Shown one piece after another: positions 1 to 6,235 of a stretch of 7,576 nt of DNA. The notes under the pieces are model-generated. The model searched no databases. It was not told the DNA's origin and saw only the letters and a program-made list of their open reading frames with translations. The position numbers and the translations under genes were made by a program. This stretch comes from Campylobacterales bacterium. Lineage in GTDB: Bacteria > Campylobacterota > Campylobacteria > Campylobacterales > Thiovulaceae. The stretch is from the NCBI GenBank assembly GCA_012963895.1, contig DTUW01000075.1:1-7576 (forward strand), given 5' to 3'. Each line of letters begins with the position of its first letter. The stretch's first letter is position 1.

Positions 1-422
1 GTAATAACTGTTATAGATGCCAATATCTGATATAGAATTTTTCCTCTTGGAGAGATACCCGATTGGTTACTTTTCCCTATTATCTTTTTCAAATCGTCTC
101 CAACCCCTATTGTTGCAAATAGCAGAAGAGTTACCATTCCACCAACAGCATAGAAGTTGCCAATATCTACCGAGATTAGAGAAGCTACCAGAGTAGCAAA
201 TAGAAATACCACTCCTCCCATCGTTGGGGTGTTGTGTTTTTCTTGATGTTGCTGAACCAAATCGTATATAGGTTGTTCCAAATTCCGAGAGTTTGCCCAT
301 CTTATAAATTTGGGCATCAAAATAAGAGTTAGGATTAGAGCGGTAAAAAACGACACTCCTGCCCTAAATGTGATATATTGAAACAGATTGATACCAAAAG
401 ATAGATATAGTTGATATAACAT
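1..422 (-). CDS. mraY: MraY, phospho-N-acetylmuramoyl-pentapeptide transferase (5' part, cut by window edge)
   Basis: MraY transfers phospho-MurNAc-pentapeptide from UDP to undecaprenyl phosphate on the inner membrane, making lipid I for peptidoglycan. The reverse strand reads from ATG at 422 for 140 codons without a stop and runs off the left edge; the family is about 355 residues, so roughly 40% is present. Recognisable parts are FQYITFRAG (14-22), a first membrane helix (about 22-40), the family signature HNTPTMGG (63-70) and the paired aspartates of GVGDD (D109, D110), equivalent to the catalytic DD of E. coli and Aquifex MraY. SPRGK (124-128) follows. The start matches the usual MraY N-terminus, and GGGAT (427-431) lies 4 nt upstream. 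It is the last visible gene of the leftward operon, 31 nt after the exporter. In many bacteria mraY sits with murD and other dcw genes; those would lie beyond the left edge and cannot be seen. Confidence 0.95.
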   Translation of the reverse strand, partial: MLYQLYLSFGINLFQYITFRAGVSFFTALILTLILMPKFIRWANSRNLEQPIYDLVQQHQEKHNTPTMGGVVFLFATLVASLISVDIGNFYAVGGMVTLLLFATIGVGDDLKKIIGKSNQSGISPRGKILYQILASITVI

Positions 423-453
423 CGTTATCCCATTTTTAGAAAAATTCTAACAT
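423..453 (-). promoter_or_regulatory. mraY leader: ribosome site, small inverted repeat, weak -10-like box
   Basis: This is the only gap longer than 8 nt inside the leftward operon. Read on the minus strand it holds a perfect 6-bp inverted repeat with a 3-nt loop (TTAGAA-TTT-TTCTAA, 436-450), followed by GGGAT (427-431) just before the mraY ATG. The hairpin has only one G-C pair per arm and is unlikely to be a terminator. The repeat overlaps TAGAAT (444-449), a possible -10 box that would allow extra mraY transcription. I see no convincing -35, so the internal promoter is only a guess. The ribosome site is the well-supported part. Confidence 0.35.
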
Positions 454-2142
454 TTATCTATTGTGTAATCTTCTATATTCTGGTGAATGTTCCAATAGCT
501 CTTGGTGAGTTCCAACTCCTACTATCTTACCGTTTGAAAATAGGTATATCCTATCGCTATCCTCGATAGTAGATAGGCGGTGGGCGATGATAATAACTAT
601 CCTATTTTTAAAATAGTTTTGTAAATTCTCAAATATCTTTTTTTCAACTCTATTATCAAGTGCAGAAGTAGCCTCGTCCAAAATCAGAACGGGACTATCT
701 TGATAGATGGCTCTCGCTAATGCTATTCGTTGTCTCTCTCCCCCCGATAGATTAGCTCCAAACTCTTGAAGTTGGGTATAAATCCCTTTTTCCATCTTTG
801 AAACAAACTCCCAAGCCTCTACCATTTTCAAAGCTTTCACTGCTCTATTTGAATCGACCTCATCGGAACCATAAGCTACATTATTCAAAATAGTATCATT
901 GAAGATATAGACCCGTTGAGAGACTATCGCTATATTTCTTCTCAAACTCTCTATTTGAATATTTTCTATCTTTTGACCATCGAGCAGAATATAGCCACTA
1001 TCTCTATCGTAGAACCTCATCAGTAGATTTATAGTAGTGGTCTTGCCTCCTCCGCTATCTCCAACAAATGCTATTTTTTCTCCTTTGGAGATGGAAAAAG
1101 AGATATTGTTTAGGATAGATAGAAATGAGACCTGTTGAAACTCTATTTTTTGAATATCTGATATTTTTTCCGTTCCGTTCTGAATTCTATTTTCAATATT
1201 GAGAAGTTCAATAATTCTCTCTGTGGCTGATATACCATCTTGCATCTTATTGAATATAGCCGATACCTTTTTGATAGGGTCAAATAGCAATCCAACAGCT
1301 GTAAGAAATGAGAAGAAACTACCTACACTCATTTCACCATTTATAACAGCTTCACCTCCAAAGATGATAACGAGGGCAATAGAGAGAGAACTATACACCT
1401 CCATCATAGGGCTGACAAGTCCAAATATTTTCACCCCTCTAAGGGAGATATGGAAAAAATTACGATTCTCCTCTTGGAACTTCTCCAATTCCACTTTTTC
1501 GGTGGAGTTACTTTTGATTATCTCAATATTGTTAAATAGCTCTGTAAGTTTTGAAACAATATCGGCACTCTTCTCCTGAGACCTCTTAGAGGTAGCTTTC
1601 ATCTTTTTAGCCAAGATAGAGAGGGGGTAGAATGTGGCGGGGAGGATTACAAGAGTCCAGAAAGAGAGGATAGGGCTTTGGTAGATAACATATGCGACAA
1701 GTCCCAAAATAGTTACTATCTCTCGCGAAAGCTCAGGGAACATATCGGAAACTATATATCTAACTCTCAAAATATCATTATTTATCCTGCTAATCAGCTC
1801 TCCATTTCGGACAGAGTTGATATATTCCATGTCTAACTCCAATATCTTTTGGAGCATCTCATTTCTCAACCTCATCACAATAGATTCCCCAATTTTTGCG
1901 GTGAAGTAGGTTTGGAAATACCTCCCTACACTCTTTACCAAATAGATGAAGACGAGGAAAATAGGGATAATATGGAGCTTCTCAACATCTCGGTTTATAA
2001 AAATATCATCTAAGATGGGTTTAATAATATGGGCAGTGGCAACAGTAGCAATAGCGGTAGCAGTAATCCCGAAAAAGATAAATAGAAACTCTAACCGATA
2101 CCCTTTTAGGTAAGGTAGGAAATATCTAAAAATTTCGAACAA
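454..2142 (-). CDS. msbA: MsbA-type ABC exporter, fused membrane and ATPase domains
   Basis: A 562-residue half-transporter of the lipid/multidrug exporter class, which works as a homodimer in the inner membrane. MsbA proper flips lipid A-core and is about 580 residues. Six hydrophobic stretches (about 14-40, 56-72, 137-155, 157-178, 249-267, 274-290) make the membrane domain. The ATPase domain has Walker A GDSGGGKTT (361-369), Q-loop Q409, signature LSGGERQ (465-471), Walker B VLILDE (485-490), D-loop SALD (493-496) and switch H521, so it looks catalytically complete. One oddity is that the segment after QVSF (337-340) is about 7 residues shorter than usual and lacks the A-loop tyrosine that stacks on adenine. 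The start is TTG: no ATG occurs in frame before codon 90, and TTG gives the normal exporter N-terminus. AGG lies 7 nt upstream, and the preceding ATPase gene stops 8 nt before. The substrate could be lipid A or another lipid-linked glycan; sequence alone does not decide. Confidence 0.88.
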   Translation of the reverse strand: MFEIFRYFLPYLKGYRLEFLFIFFGITATAIATVATAHIIKPILDDIFINRDVEKLHIIPIFLVFIYLVKSVGRYFQTYFTAKIGESIVMRLRNEMLQKILELDMEYINSVRNGELISRINNDILRVRYIVSDMFPELSREIVTILGLVAYVIYQSPILSFWTLVILPATFYPLSILAKKMKATSKRSQEKSADIVSKLTELFNNIEIIKSNSTEKVELEKFQEENRNFFHISLRGVKIFGLVSPMMEVYSSLSIALVIIFGGEAVINGEMSVGSFFSFLTAVGLLFDPIKKVSAIFNKMQDGISATERIIELLNIENRIQNGTEKISDIQKIEFQQVSFLSILNNISFSISKGEKIAFVGDSGGGKTTTINLLMRFYDRDSGYILLDGQKIENIQIESLRRNIAIVSQRVYIFNDTILNNVAYGSDEVDSNRAVKALKMVEAWEFVSKMEKGIYTQLQEFGANLSGGERQRIALARAIYQDSPVLILDEATSALDNRVEKKIFENLQNYFKNRIVIIIAHRLSTIEDSDRIYLFSNGKIVGVGTHQELLEHSPEYRRLHNR

Positions 2143-2150
2143 CTTCTAAC

Positions 2151-2801
2151 CTATTTCCTAAATGAGAGGATAATATGGTTGAATTTGCTTATCTCATTCT
2201 GACCTATTTGAAGGTTTATAGGCTCTTCTCCTCGTTGAATAAATCTATCTCGATATTTTTCATATACCGCCTCTCTCTCTTCTCCATCTCCAACCCCGAC
2301 TAATCCTATTCTATCTCTCATCTTCTCAAACTCTTGAAAAAATCTATCTAGGAAAAAGAGAACTCCACTACTGAAATTTACAGGATATACAATATTTTCA
2401 CTTACATTTAGCCAACTTTGGACAAGGGGAGTAGTGCAAGGCGGGTTGTCGATAACTATATAGTCAAACTTAGTTTTTAGATAGTTAGCTATATGGACTA
2501 TTCTATCTTGATTGATATTTTCATGTGTCAATTGGATAAGTTCAACATTAGCGGGAATAATATAGAGGTTCTTATTCTCTGTCTTCTGAACAACATGGGG
2601 AAAATCTTGTCTTTTCTCCAAAATATCTTTTATTGAAAACTCTTGAAGGACTTGAAAATAGTTACTACTATCCCCGCAAGGGTCTAAGTCGATAATTAGA
2701 ACTCGATTGAATATAGATAGATTTTTGGATAGGTTTTGAACTACCCAACTTTTTCCACTATTGGATAGTGAATTGAATACAGATACAATTTTTCCTGCCA
2801 A
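2151..2801 (-). CDS. ParA/MinD-like P-loop ATPase with degenerate Walker A motif
   Basis: A 216-residue protein of the ParA/MinD/Mrp superfamily, whose members switch between ATP-bound dimers and monomers to place DNA, division proteins or surface machines. The fold signals are KIVSVFNSLSNSGKSW (4-19, P-loop), LIIDLDPCGDSS (35-46, switch region with D38 and D40) and FDYIVIDNPP (112-121, Walker B D118). The usual P-loop is KGGxGKT; here only GKS (16-18) remains, the two preceding glycines are S13 and N14, and the signature lysine is L12. Dimer-dependent hydrolysis may therefore be changed or lost. The last 12 residues (SKFNHIILSFRK) mix hydrophobic and basic residues and could be a MinD-like membrane helix, which is speculative. 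The start is TTG, chosen because GGGGAT (2808-2813) lies 6 nt upstream, the N-terminal beta strand is complete and no ATG fits. It begins 2 nt after the LPP20 gene. No parB or replication gene is visible, so chromosome partition is unlikely; a role with its envelope neighbours is inference. Confidence 0.8.
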   Translation of the reverse strand: MAGKIVSVFNSLSNSGKSWVVQNLSKNLSIFNRVLIIDLDPCGDSSNYFQVLQEFSIKDILEKRQDFPHVVQKTENKNLYIIPANVELIQLTHENINQDRIVHIANYLKTKFDYIVIDNPPCTTPLVQSWLNVSENIVYPVNFSSGVLFFLDRFFQEFEKMRDRIGLVGVGDGEEREAVYEKYRDRFIQRGEEPINLQIGQNEISKFNHIILSFRK

Positions 2802-2803
2802 CT

Positions 2804-3748
2804 CTATATCCCCATAAGTTTCTCAACTATCTTTTCATCTCTTAATCTCTCTTCAAACTCTTTTATAGCAAAGTTTTCGGCTGTTCCAAAATCTCTTTTG
2901 GATTTTCCACCAATACTAATTTTCTCTTTTGCTACAACTTTCCTATTTTCACGAGTTTCAAGAGATATATCAACTTTCAAAATATAGTTACCCATCGCCA
3001 TCATCTCCTCTCTTTTCACATTTACAAATATGGTAATAGTCCCAACCTTTTGCGAAATAGAGAAACCATATTCACTAATAAGCTTTTTCACAACTTCACC
3101 ATATTGACCACCATAGAGAACTCTAAATTCAACTTTTGAAAGGGAGTGAGATATTTTTTTCCTATATTTCTGAATGGTCTCCACTATATCGCTATCGCTA
3201 ACTTTTGGGGATAGAGTTTTTATGAATATACTCTCTCTATATATCTTCTCCAATCTCTTTTTAGCTCGAACCAAAATACCTATTTTCTCTATTCTGCTAT
3301 TGGTGGGATTATCTATATTGGAGGTAATGAGTTCTATCTCCCGTTTTAGTTTTCTTTTGAAATTCTTAGCCGTGATTACTCTATCCAATTGGAGGAGTAA
3401 AAAGGTTCTTCCTCCAATATTGGAGCTTTGGATTATCTTATAACTATCTAACTCCATCTTTTTTACACTCTGTCTAATATCGATAGATTGCTGTTTTGAA
3501 GTCTCTCCATTTTCGACAACCAATCTACTCTGGTAGGTCGATTCAATTTCAGTAGTAATCTTTGAAGCTATCTGATTTAAGGCTCTACTAATAGCCTCCT
3601 CTTGATTTGAACCTTCTCCAAGCCCGTAAATATATCGATTTGTATCTTGATGAGGTTGATTCCACCAACTAGGATACTGTTTCGGAGTCGGCTTTTTACT
3701 ACCACAACCAAAGAGCAGGAACAGAGGGATTAGTAAGCGAAATATCAT
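2804..3748 (-). CDS. LPP20-family outer-membrane-type lipoprotein
   Basis: The lipoprotein precursor is 314 residues. A basic and hydrophobic leader ends in the lipobox LFGC, with the lipidated cysteine at residue 15 (numbered from the ATG). An LPP20-type domain follows: PSWW near 26-29, then a YIYGLGEG stretch near 39-46 and a helix with EEAISRALNQIASKI (50-64). This domain is named after the Helicobacter pylori 20-kDa antigen and also occurs in flagellar FlgP proteins. The second half (from about 150) is charged, partly helical and not assigned. I place the start at ATG 3748 rather than the TTG one codon earlier. GGGGAG (3755-3760) is 6 nt from the ATG but only 3 nt from the TTG, and the upstream stop TGA shares its A with this ATG (TGATG), typical of coupled translation. 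It pairs with the CsgG-like gene. No flagellar genes are visible, so a flagellar role is not supported. The exact function is unknown. Confidence 0.85.
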   Translation of the reverse strand: MIFRLLIPLFLLFGCGSKKPTPKQYPSWWNQPHQDTNRYIYGLGEGSNQEEAISRALNQIASKITTEIESTYQSRLVVENGETSKQQSIDIRQSVKKMELDSYKIIQSSNIGGRTFLLLQLDRVITAKNFKRKLKREIELITSNIDNPTNSRIEKIGILVRAKKRLEKIYRESIFIKTLSPKVSDSDIVETIQKYRKKISHSLSKVEFRVLYGGQYGEVVKKLISEYGFSISQKVGTITIFVNVKREEMMAMGNYILKVDISLETRENRKVVAKEKISIGGKSKRDFGTAENFAIKEFEERLRDEKIVEKLMGI

Positions 3749-4749
3749 CAAATTCTCCCCGCCATTTTGAGAGTTCTACTAATTAGGGATTCTTTATAGT
3801 GGGGCTTTACAAAATCCCCTATCTCTATTTTGGAGTTGGATTCCAGCTCTTTCACAATGACCCAAGAGGAGCTATTCTCTATTTGATTGGATATTACCCC
3901 TTCACCTATCTTCACCTCATCTATTGATGTCTCTTCTGTAAGCGGATTGGTATGTTTTTGGAGTTTGAAAATATCGACTTTTAGCCCCTCTTCTGCTCCT
4001 CGACTTTTTCCAAGAGTTGTATTTAGGATAGTGTCTCCATCTTTATTCTTTCTCATTTCAAATATATACCCCCTAATTGCAAAGAAATTTTTTATCTCAT
4101 ACGAGGCACTATCTATCCCATTCTCTCCTGCTTCAATTACTAGTCCATTATCTTGAATCTTAGGTTTTTTGAAGATAGTGAGATTTTCGGAATCGGTTGC
4201 ACACCCTTCAAATTGTGTAGTATCAGCCACCTTCATATCTGGCAGTTCCAAGATTTTGACCACCCCCGAGACACAGGCTCTATATTCGTATTTTGGAGGT
4301 AGTGTAATAGTTTTATCTCCAATTGTATAAGTTTTACCCTCAACATAGTTATTGGTAAAAGATGCATTAGTGATATAGCCGTTGATAATATAGTCAGCTT
4401 GTCCGACATCTGTTCCGGTCTCCATTGCTAACTCTTTCGCCTTTATCTCTTCTCTTAGTGAAAATTTTTTATCTCTATTGAGGATATGGACTAATTTACT
4501 TTCAGCTAATCTATTTTCAAGCACCTTAGGCAAATTTTTATCTAGCGATGCTCTTCTAGCTACCTTTGAGGTAGTATTGTCGAACTCCTGAATTAGCACA
4601 TTTGGAATTTTTTCTCTCTTCAACTCCTGTTTAGATGGGGCTAATGGAGATTTGGAGATGGGGATTTTTCTATATTCTGATAGATTTATTGAAGTTCCAC
4701 AACCATAAAATAGAAATAGAGCTATTACTGAAAATATCCACTTTTTCAT
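3748..4749 (-). CDS. CsgG-like lipoprotein, first gene of the envelope operon
   Basis: The lipoprotein precursor is 333 residues, with leader MKKWIFSVIALFLFYGC and predicted lipidated C17. Residues 48-135 look like the CsgG/HfaB/LpoB-type periplasmic fold: VLIQEFDNT (51-59), a helix with LPKVLENRLAESKLVHIL (73-90) and ADYIINGYI (118-126). Relatives are the curli pore CsgG and periplasmic lipoproteins that help envelope machines. I see no clear CsgG pore hairpin, so a secretion pore is not supported. C159 and C183 are the only other cysteines and could form a disulfide. Residues 240-315 (from LNTTLGKSRGAEEGLKVDIF to EIGDFVK) resemble the small beta-barrel seen in FlgT-like proteins: two GL/GD turns around a VISNQ...SWVIV strand pair. 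That makes a two-domain protein. The start is ATG with AAAGGT (4759-4764) 9 nt upstream. A TATAAT box on the same strand (4780-4785) probably drives this gene and the four after it. Confidence 0.8.
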   Translation of the reverse strand: MKKWIFSVIALFLFYGCGTSINLSEYRKIPISKSPLAPSKQELKREKIPNVLIQEFDNTTSKVARRASLDKNLPKVLENRLAESKLVHILNRDKKFSLREEIKAKELAMETGTDVGQADYIINGYITNASFTNNYVEGKTYTIGDKTITLPPKYEYRACVSGVVKILELPDMKVADTTQFEGCATDSENLTIFKKPKIQDNGLVIEAGENGIDSASYEIKNFFAIRGYIFEMRKNKDGDTILNTTLGKSRGAEEGLKVDIFKLQKHTNPLTEETSIDEVKIGEGVISNQIENSSSWVIVKELESNSKIEIGDFVKPHYKESLISRTLKMAGRI

Positions 4750-4799
4750 AGCTAAATTACCTTTGATAGAATTATGAAAATTATATCTAAGGAGTTAAG
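4750..4799. promoter_or_regulatory. Divergent promoter region between the two operons
   Basis: Only 50 bp separate the ATG codons of the CsgG-like gene (leftward) and the DJ-1 gene (rightward). The minus strand has a perfect -10 box TATAAT (4780-4785), predicting a leftward start near 4773. The plus strand has TAGAAT (4767-4772), predicting a rightward start near 4779. If both are right, the two transcripts overlap slightly at their 5' ends and the polymerases would compete for the same DNA. The leftward -35 would fall inside the first codons of DJ-1; I see no TTGACA-like box, as is common for Campylobacterota housekeeping promoters. AAGGAG (4789-4794) is a strong ribosome site for DJ-1. No operator palindrome is evident. 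Confidence 0.5.
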
Positions 4800-5357
4800 A
4801 TGGCAAAGGTTGTAGTTCCGATAGCCGAAGGTTTTGAAGAGATTGAAGCTGTATCCCTCATCGATGTTATGAGAAGAGGGGGAATAGAGGTAGTTGTAGC
4901 AGGAGTAAATAGTAAATTAGTGCAAGGTGCAAATGGGATAAAAATAGAGTGCGATACCCTTATTGACTCTGTTGCCTCATCAGATTTGGATATGGTAGTT
5001 CTACCTGGGGGTTGGGGTGGAACTGATATTTTGGCAAAAGATGAAAAGGTTCAGAACCTCATCAAAGAGATGGCTAATAGTGATAAGAGAGTTGGTGCAA
5101 TTTGTGCTGCTCCATTTGCTCTAAATCAGGCGGGAGTTTTAACAGAGGAATATACTTGCTATCCATCAGTTGAAGAGCAGATTCAAAAAGATGGTTACCG
5201 CTCAGATAGAATGGTTGTAAAAAGTGGAAATGTTCTAACTTCACGAGGTCCGGGAACTGCTATCTGTTTTGGTTTAGCTATTGTTCGCGAACTTGTAGGA
5301 GAAGAGACCTACCAAACTTTAAAAGGTGGGTTACTCGCTGATTATTGTGATATTTAA
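4800..5357 (+). CDS. DJ-1/PfpI superfamily protein, YajL/DJ-1-like
   Basis: A small cytosolic protein of 185 residues, the normal length for DJ-1/YajL (ThiJ) proteins. These act in oxidative and carbonyl stress, as chaperones or glyoxalase-like enzymes; the proposed protein deglycase activity is disputed. Visible marks are the N-terminal GFEEIE (11-16, with E16 in the place of human DJ-1 E18), VMRRGGI (23-29), the glycine loop LPGGWGG (68-74), the nucleophile elbow GAICAAP (99-105) with reactive C102, and TSRGPGT (147-153). Y121-P122 replaces the H126-P127 of human DJ-1, as in many bacterial members. The start is ATG with AAGGAG 5 nt upstream. Its stop overlaps the next start (TAATG), so the glycosyltransferase is probably translated by coupling. 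No active-site residue appears lost. The exact substrate cannot be read from sequence. Confidence 0.92.
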   Translation: MAKVVVPIAEGFEEIEAVSLIDVMRRGGIEVVVAGVNSKLVQGANGIKIECDTLIDSVASSDLDMVVLPGGWGGTDILAKDEKVQNLIKEMANSDKRVGAICAAPFALNQAGVLTEEYTCYPSVEEQIQKDGYRSDRMVVKSGNVLTSRGPGTAICFGLAIVRELVGEETYQTLKGGLLADYCDI

Positions 5358-6235
5358 TGAAAGTTAGCGGATTTACCTTTATTCGTAATGGGGAGCTTCT
5401 CGGCTACCCCTTTGTTGAGAGTATAAAATCTATCCTGCCGATAGTAGATGAATTTGTTGTAAATGTCGGTAGAAGCGAGGATAGAACTTTGGAGATGGTG
5501 AAATCTATCGGCAGTCCCAAAATTCGTATTATTGAATCTGCATGGAATGAGAATATTCGCCCCGACTACTCGATAGGTGGATATGTCTATGGACAACAGA
5601 AATCTATCGCTCTTTTCAATACGACTGGGGATTGGGCTTTCTACCTTGAAGGTGATGAGATAGTTCATGAGAAAGATTTGGATACTATCTATAAGAGTAT
5701 GGAAAGGTATCAGAATGTCGATGAGGTGGAGGCTCTCTATTTCGACTATATCCACTTTTACGGAAATATCAAAACTTATGTAGATTCCCCGGGTTGGTAT
5801 AGAACCGCTCCACGAATTATTAAAAACACCATTCCCAATTTTGCTCCAAAGGGTCTCTATTTTATAGTAATGCAGAACTATAAAGGGGGACGGTATCCCA
5901 AAGCGGTTGCTAGTGGAGGGACTATATACCACTATGGACATGTTCGAACAAAAGAGCAGATGGAGCGGAAATATGAGAAAGTTGAAAAATATTGGTCGAA
6001 TACCCCTAAAAAATATAGATATGGAGATATAGACCCAACCATACTACGAGAATTCAAAGGAGAACACCCTGCAATCATTCAGGGCTATTTTCCAGAAGCC
6101 GATGAGGTTTTTAAACCAAATTCAGATTACAAATTGACAAAGAAGGATATTAGGAGACGGTGGAAAGCGAGATTGGAGAAGTTGCTAGGCGGTGTCGATT
6201 TGAGTAGAAAATTCTATATAAAGGCAAAAATCTAA
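5357..6235 (+). CDS. Family 2 (GT-A fold) glycosyltransferase
   Basis: A 292-residue predicted cytoplasmic glycosyltransferase that would move a sugar from a nucleotide donor to a glycan acceptor, perhaps lipopolysaccharide core or a capsule-like surface sugar. Seen directly are FTFIRNGE (6-13) and SILPIVDEFVVNVG (25-38), typical of the nucleotide-binding half of GT2 enzymes of this type. GDWAFYLEGDE (91-101) contains the acidic metal/donor site, and YHYGHVR (191-197) is probably an acceptor or catalytic-site loop. The C-terminus is highly basic (RRRWKARLEK, 266-275) and might hold the protein to the inner membrane. There is no membrane helix and no signal peptide. The ATG overlaps the DJ-1 stop by one base and has no clear ribosome site, so translation probably depends on re-initiation. 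The 3' end overlaps the end of the opposing NFACT gene. Donor and acceptor sugars are not predictable here. Confidence 0.85.
   Translation: MKVSGFTFIRNGELLGYPFVESIKSILPIVDEFVVNVGRSEDRTLEMVKSIGSPKIRIIESAWNENIRPDYSIGGYVYGQQKSIALFNTTGDWAFYLEGDEIVHEKDLDTIYKSMERYQNVDEVEALYFDYIHFYGNIKTYVDSPGWYRTAPRIIKNTIPNFAPKGLYFIVMQNYKGGRYPKAVASGGTIYHYGHVRTKEQMERKYEKVEKYWSNTPKKYRYGDIDPTILREFKGEHPAIIQGYFPEADEVFKPNSDYKLTKKDIRRRWKARLEKLLGGVDLSRKFYIKAKI
6232..6235. other. Convergent stop-codon overlap, glycosyltransferase and NFACT genes
   Basis: The rightward gene ends with TAA at 6233-6235 and the leftward gene ends with TAG read from 6234 to 6232, so the coding ends overlap by 4 bp. There is no space for a separate terminator. 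Each transcript must end inside the opposite gene or be stopped by factor-dependent termination or colliding polymerases. I see no GC-rich hairpin followed by a T run within about 60 bp on either side. Confidence 0.9.

Noticed and set aside
67..300. Minus-strand open frame starting MGKLSEFGTT
   Set aside because: It lies inside the mraY coding region in another frame and resembles no family; the MraY reading is unmistakable.
436..450. Hairpin before mraY as an intrinsic terminator
   Set aside because: The stem is 6 bp with one G-C pair and no following U run on the minus strand, so termination is improbable.
436..453. Five-codon mini-ORF (ATG TTA GAA TTT TTC TAA) before mraY
   Set aside because: Too short and without a ribosome site; its sequence is explained by the small inverted repeat. 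It could be a chance reading.
1199..1579. Plus-strand open frame inside the exporter gene
   Set aside because: Shadow of the membrane domain of the exporter, with no motif and no start signal. The same holds for plus-strand frames at 3174-3443, 3887-4156 and 6791-7081.
2151..2801. Chromosome or plasmid partition gene parA
   Set aside because: No parB, no parS-like palindromes and a non-canonical Walker A; the neighbours are all envelope genes.
3749..3751. TTG as start of the LPP20 lipoprotein
   Set aside because: It sits only 3 nt from the ribosome site; the adjacent ATG has 6-nt spacing and TGATG coupling with the upstream gene.
2804..4749. Flagellar flgP/flgT or curli csgG operon
   Set aside because: Domain similarity only; no flagellar or curli genes are in the window and the CsgG-like protein has no clear pore hairpin.
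5354..5941. Long minus-strand open frame (195 codons)
   Set aside because: It is fully antisense to the glycosyltransferase, which has clear family motifs; the antisense product has no recognisable domain or ribosome site.
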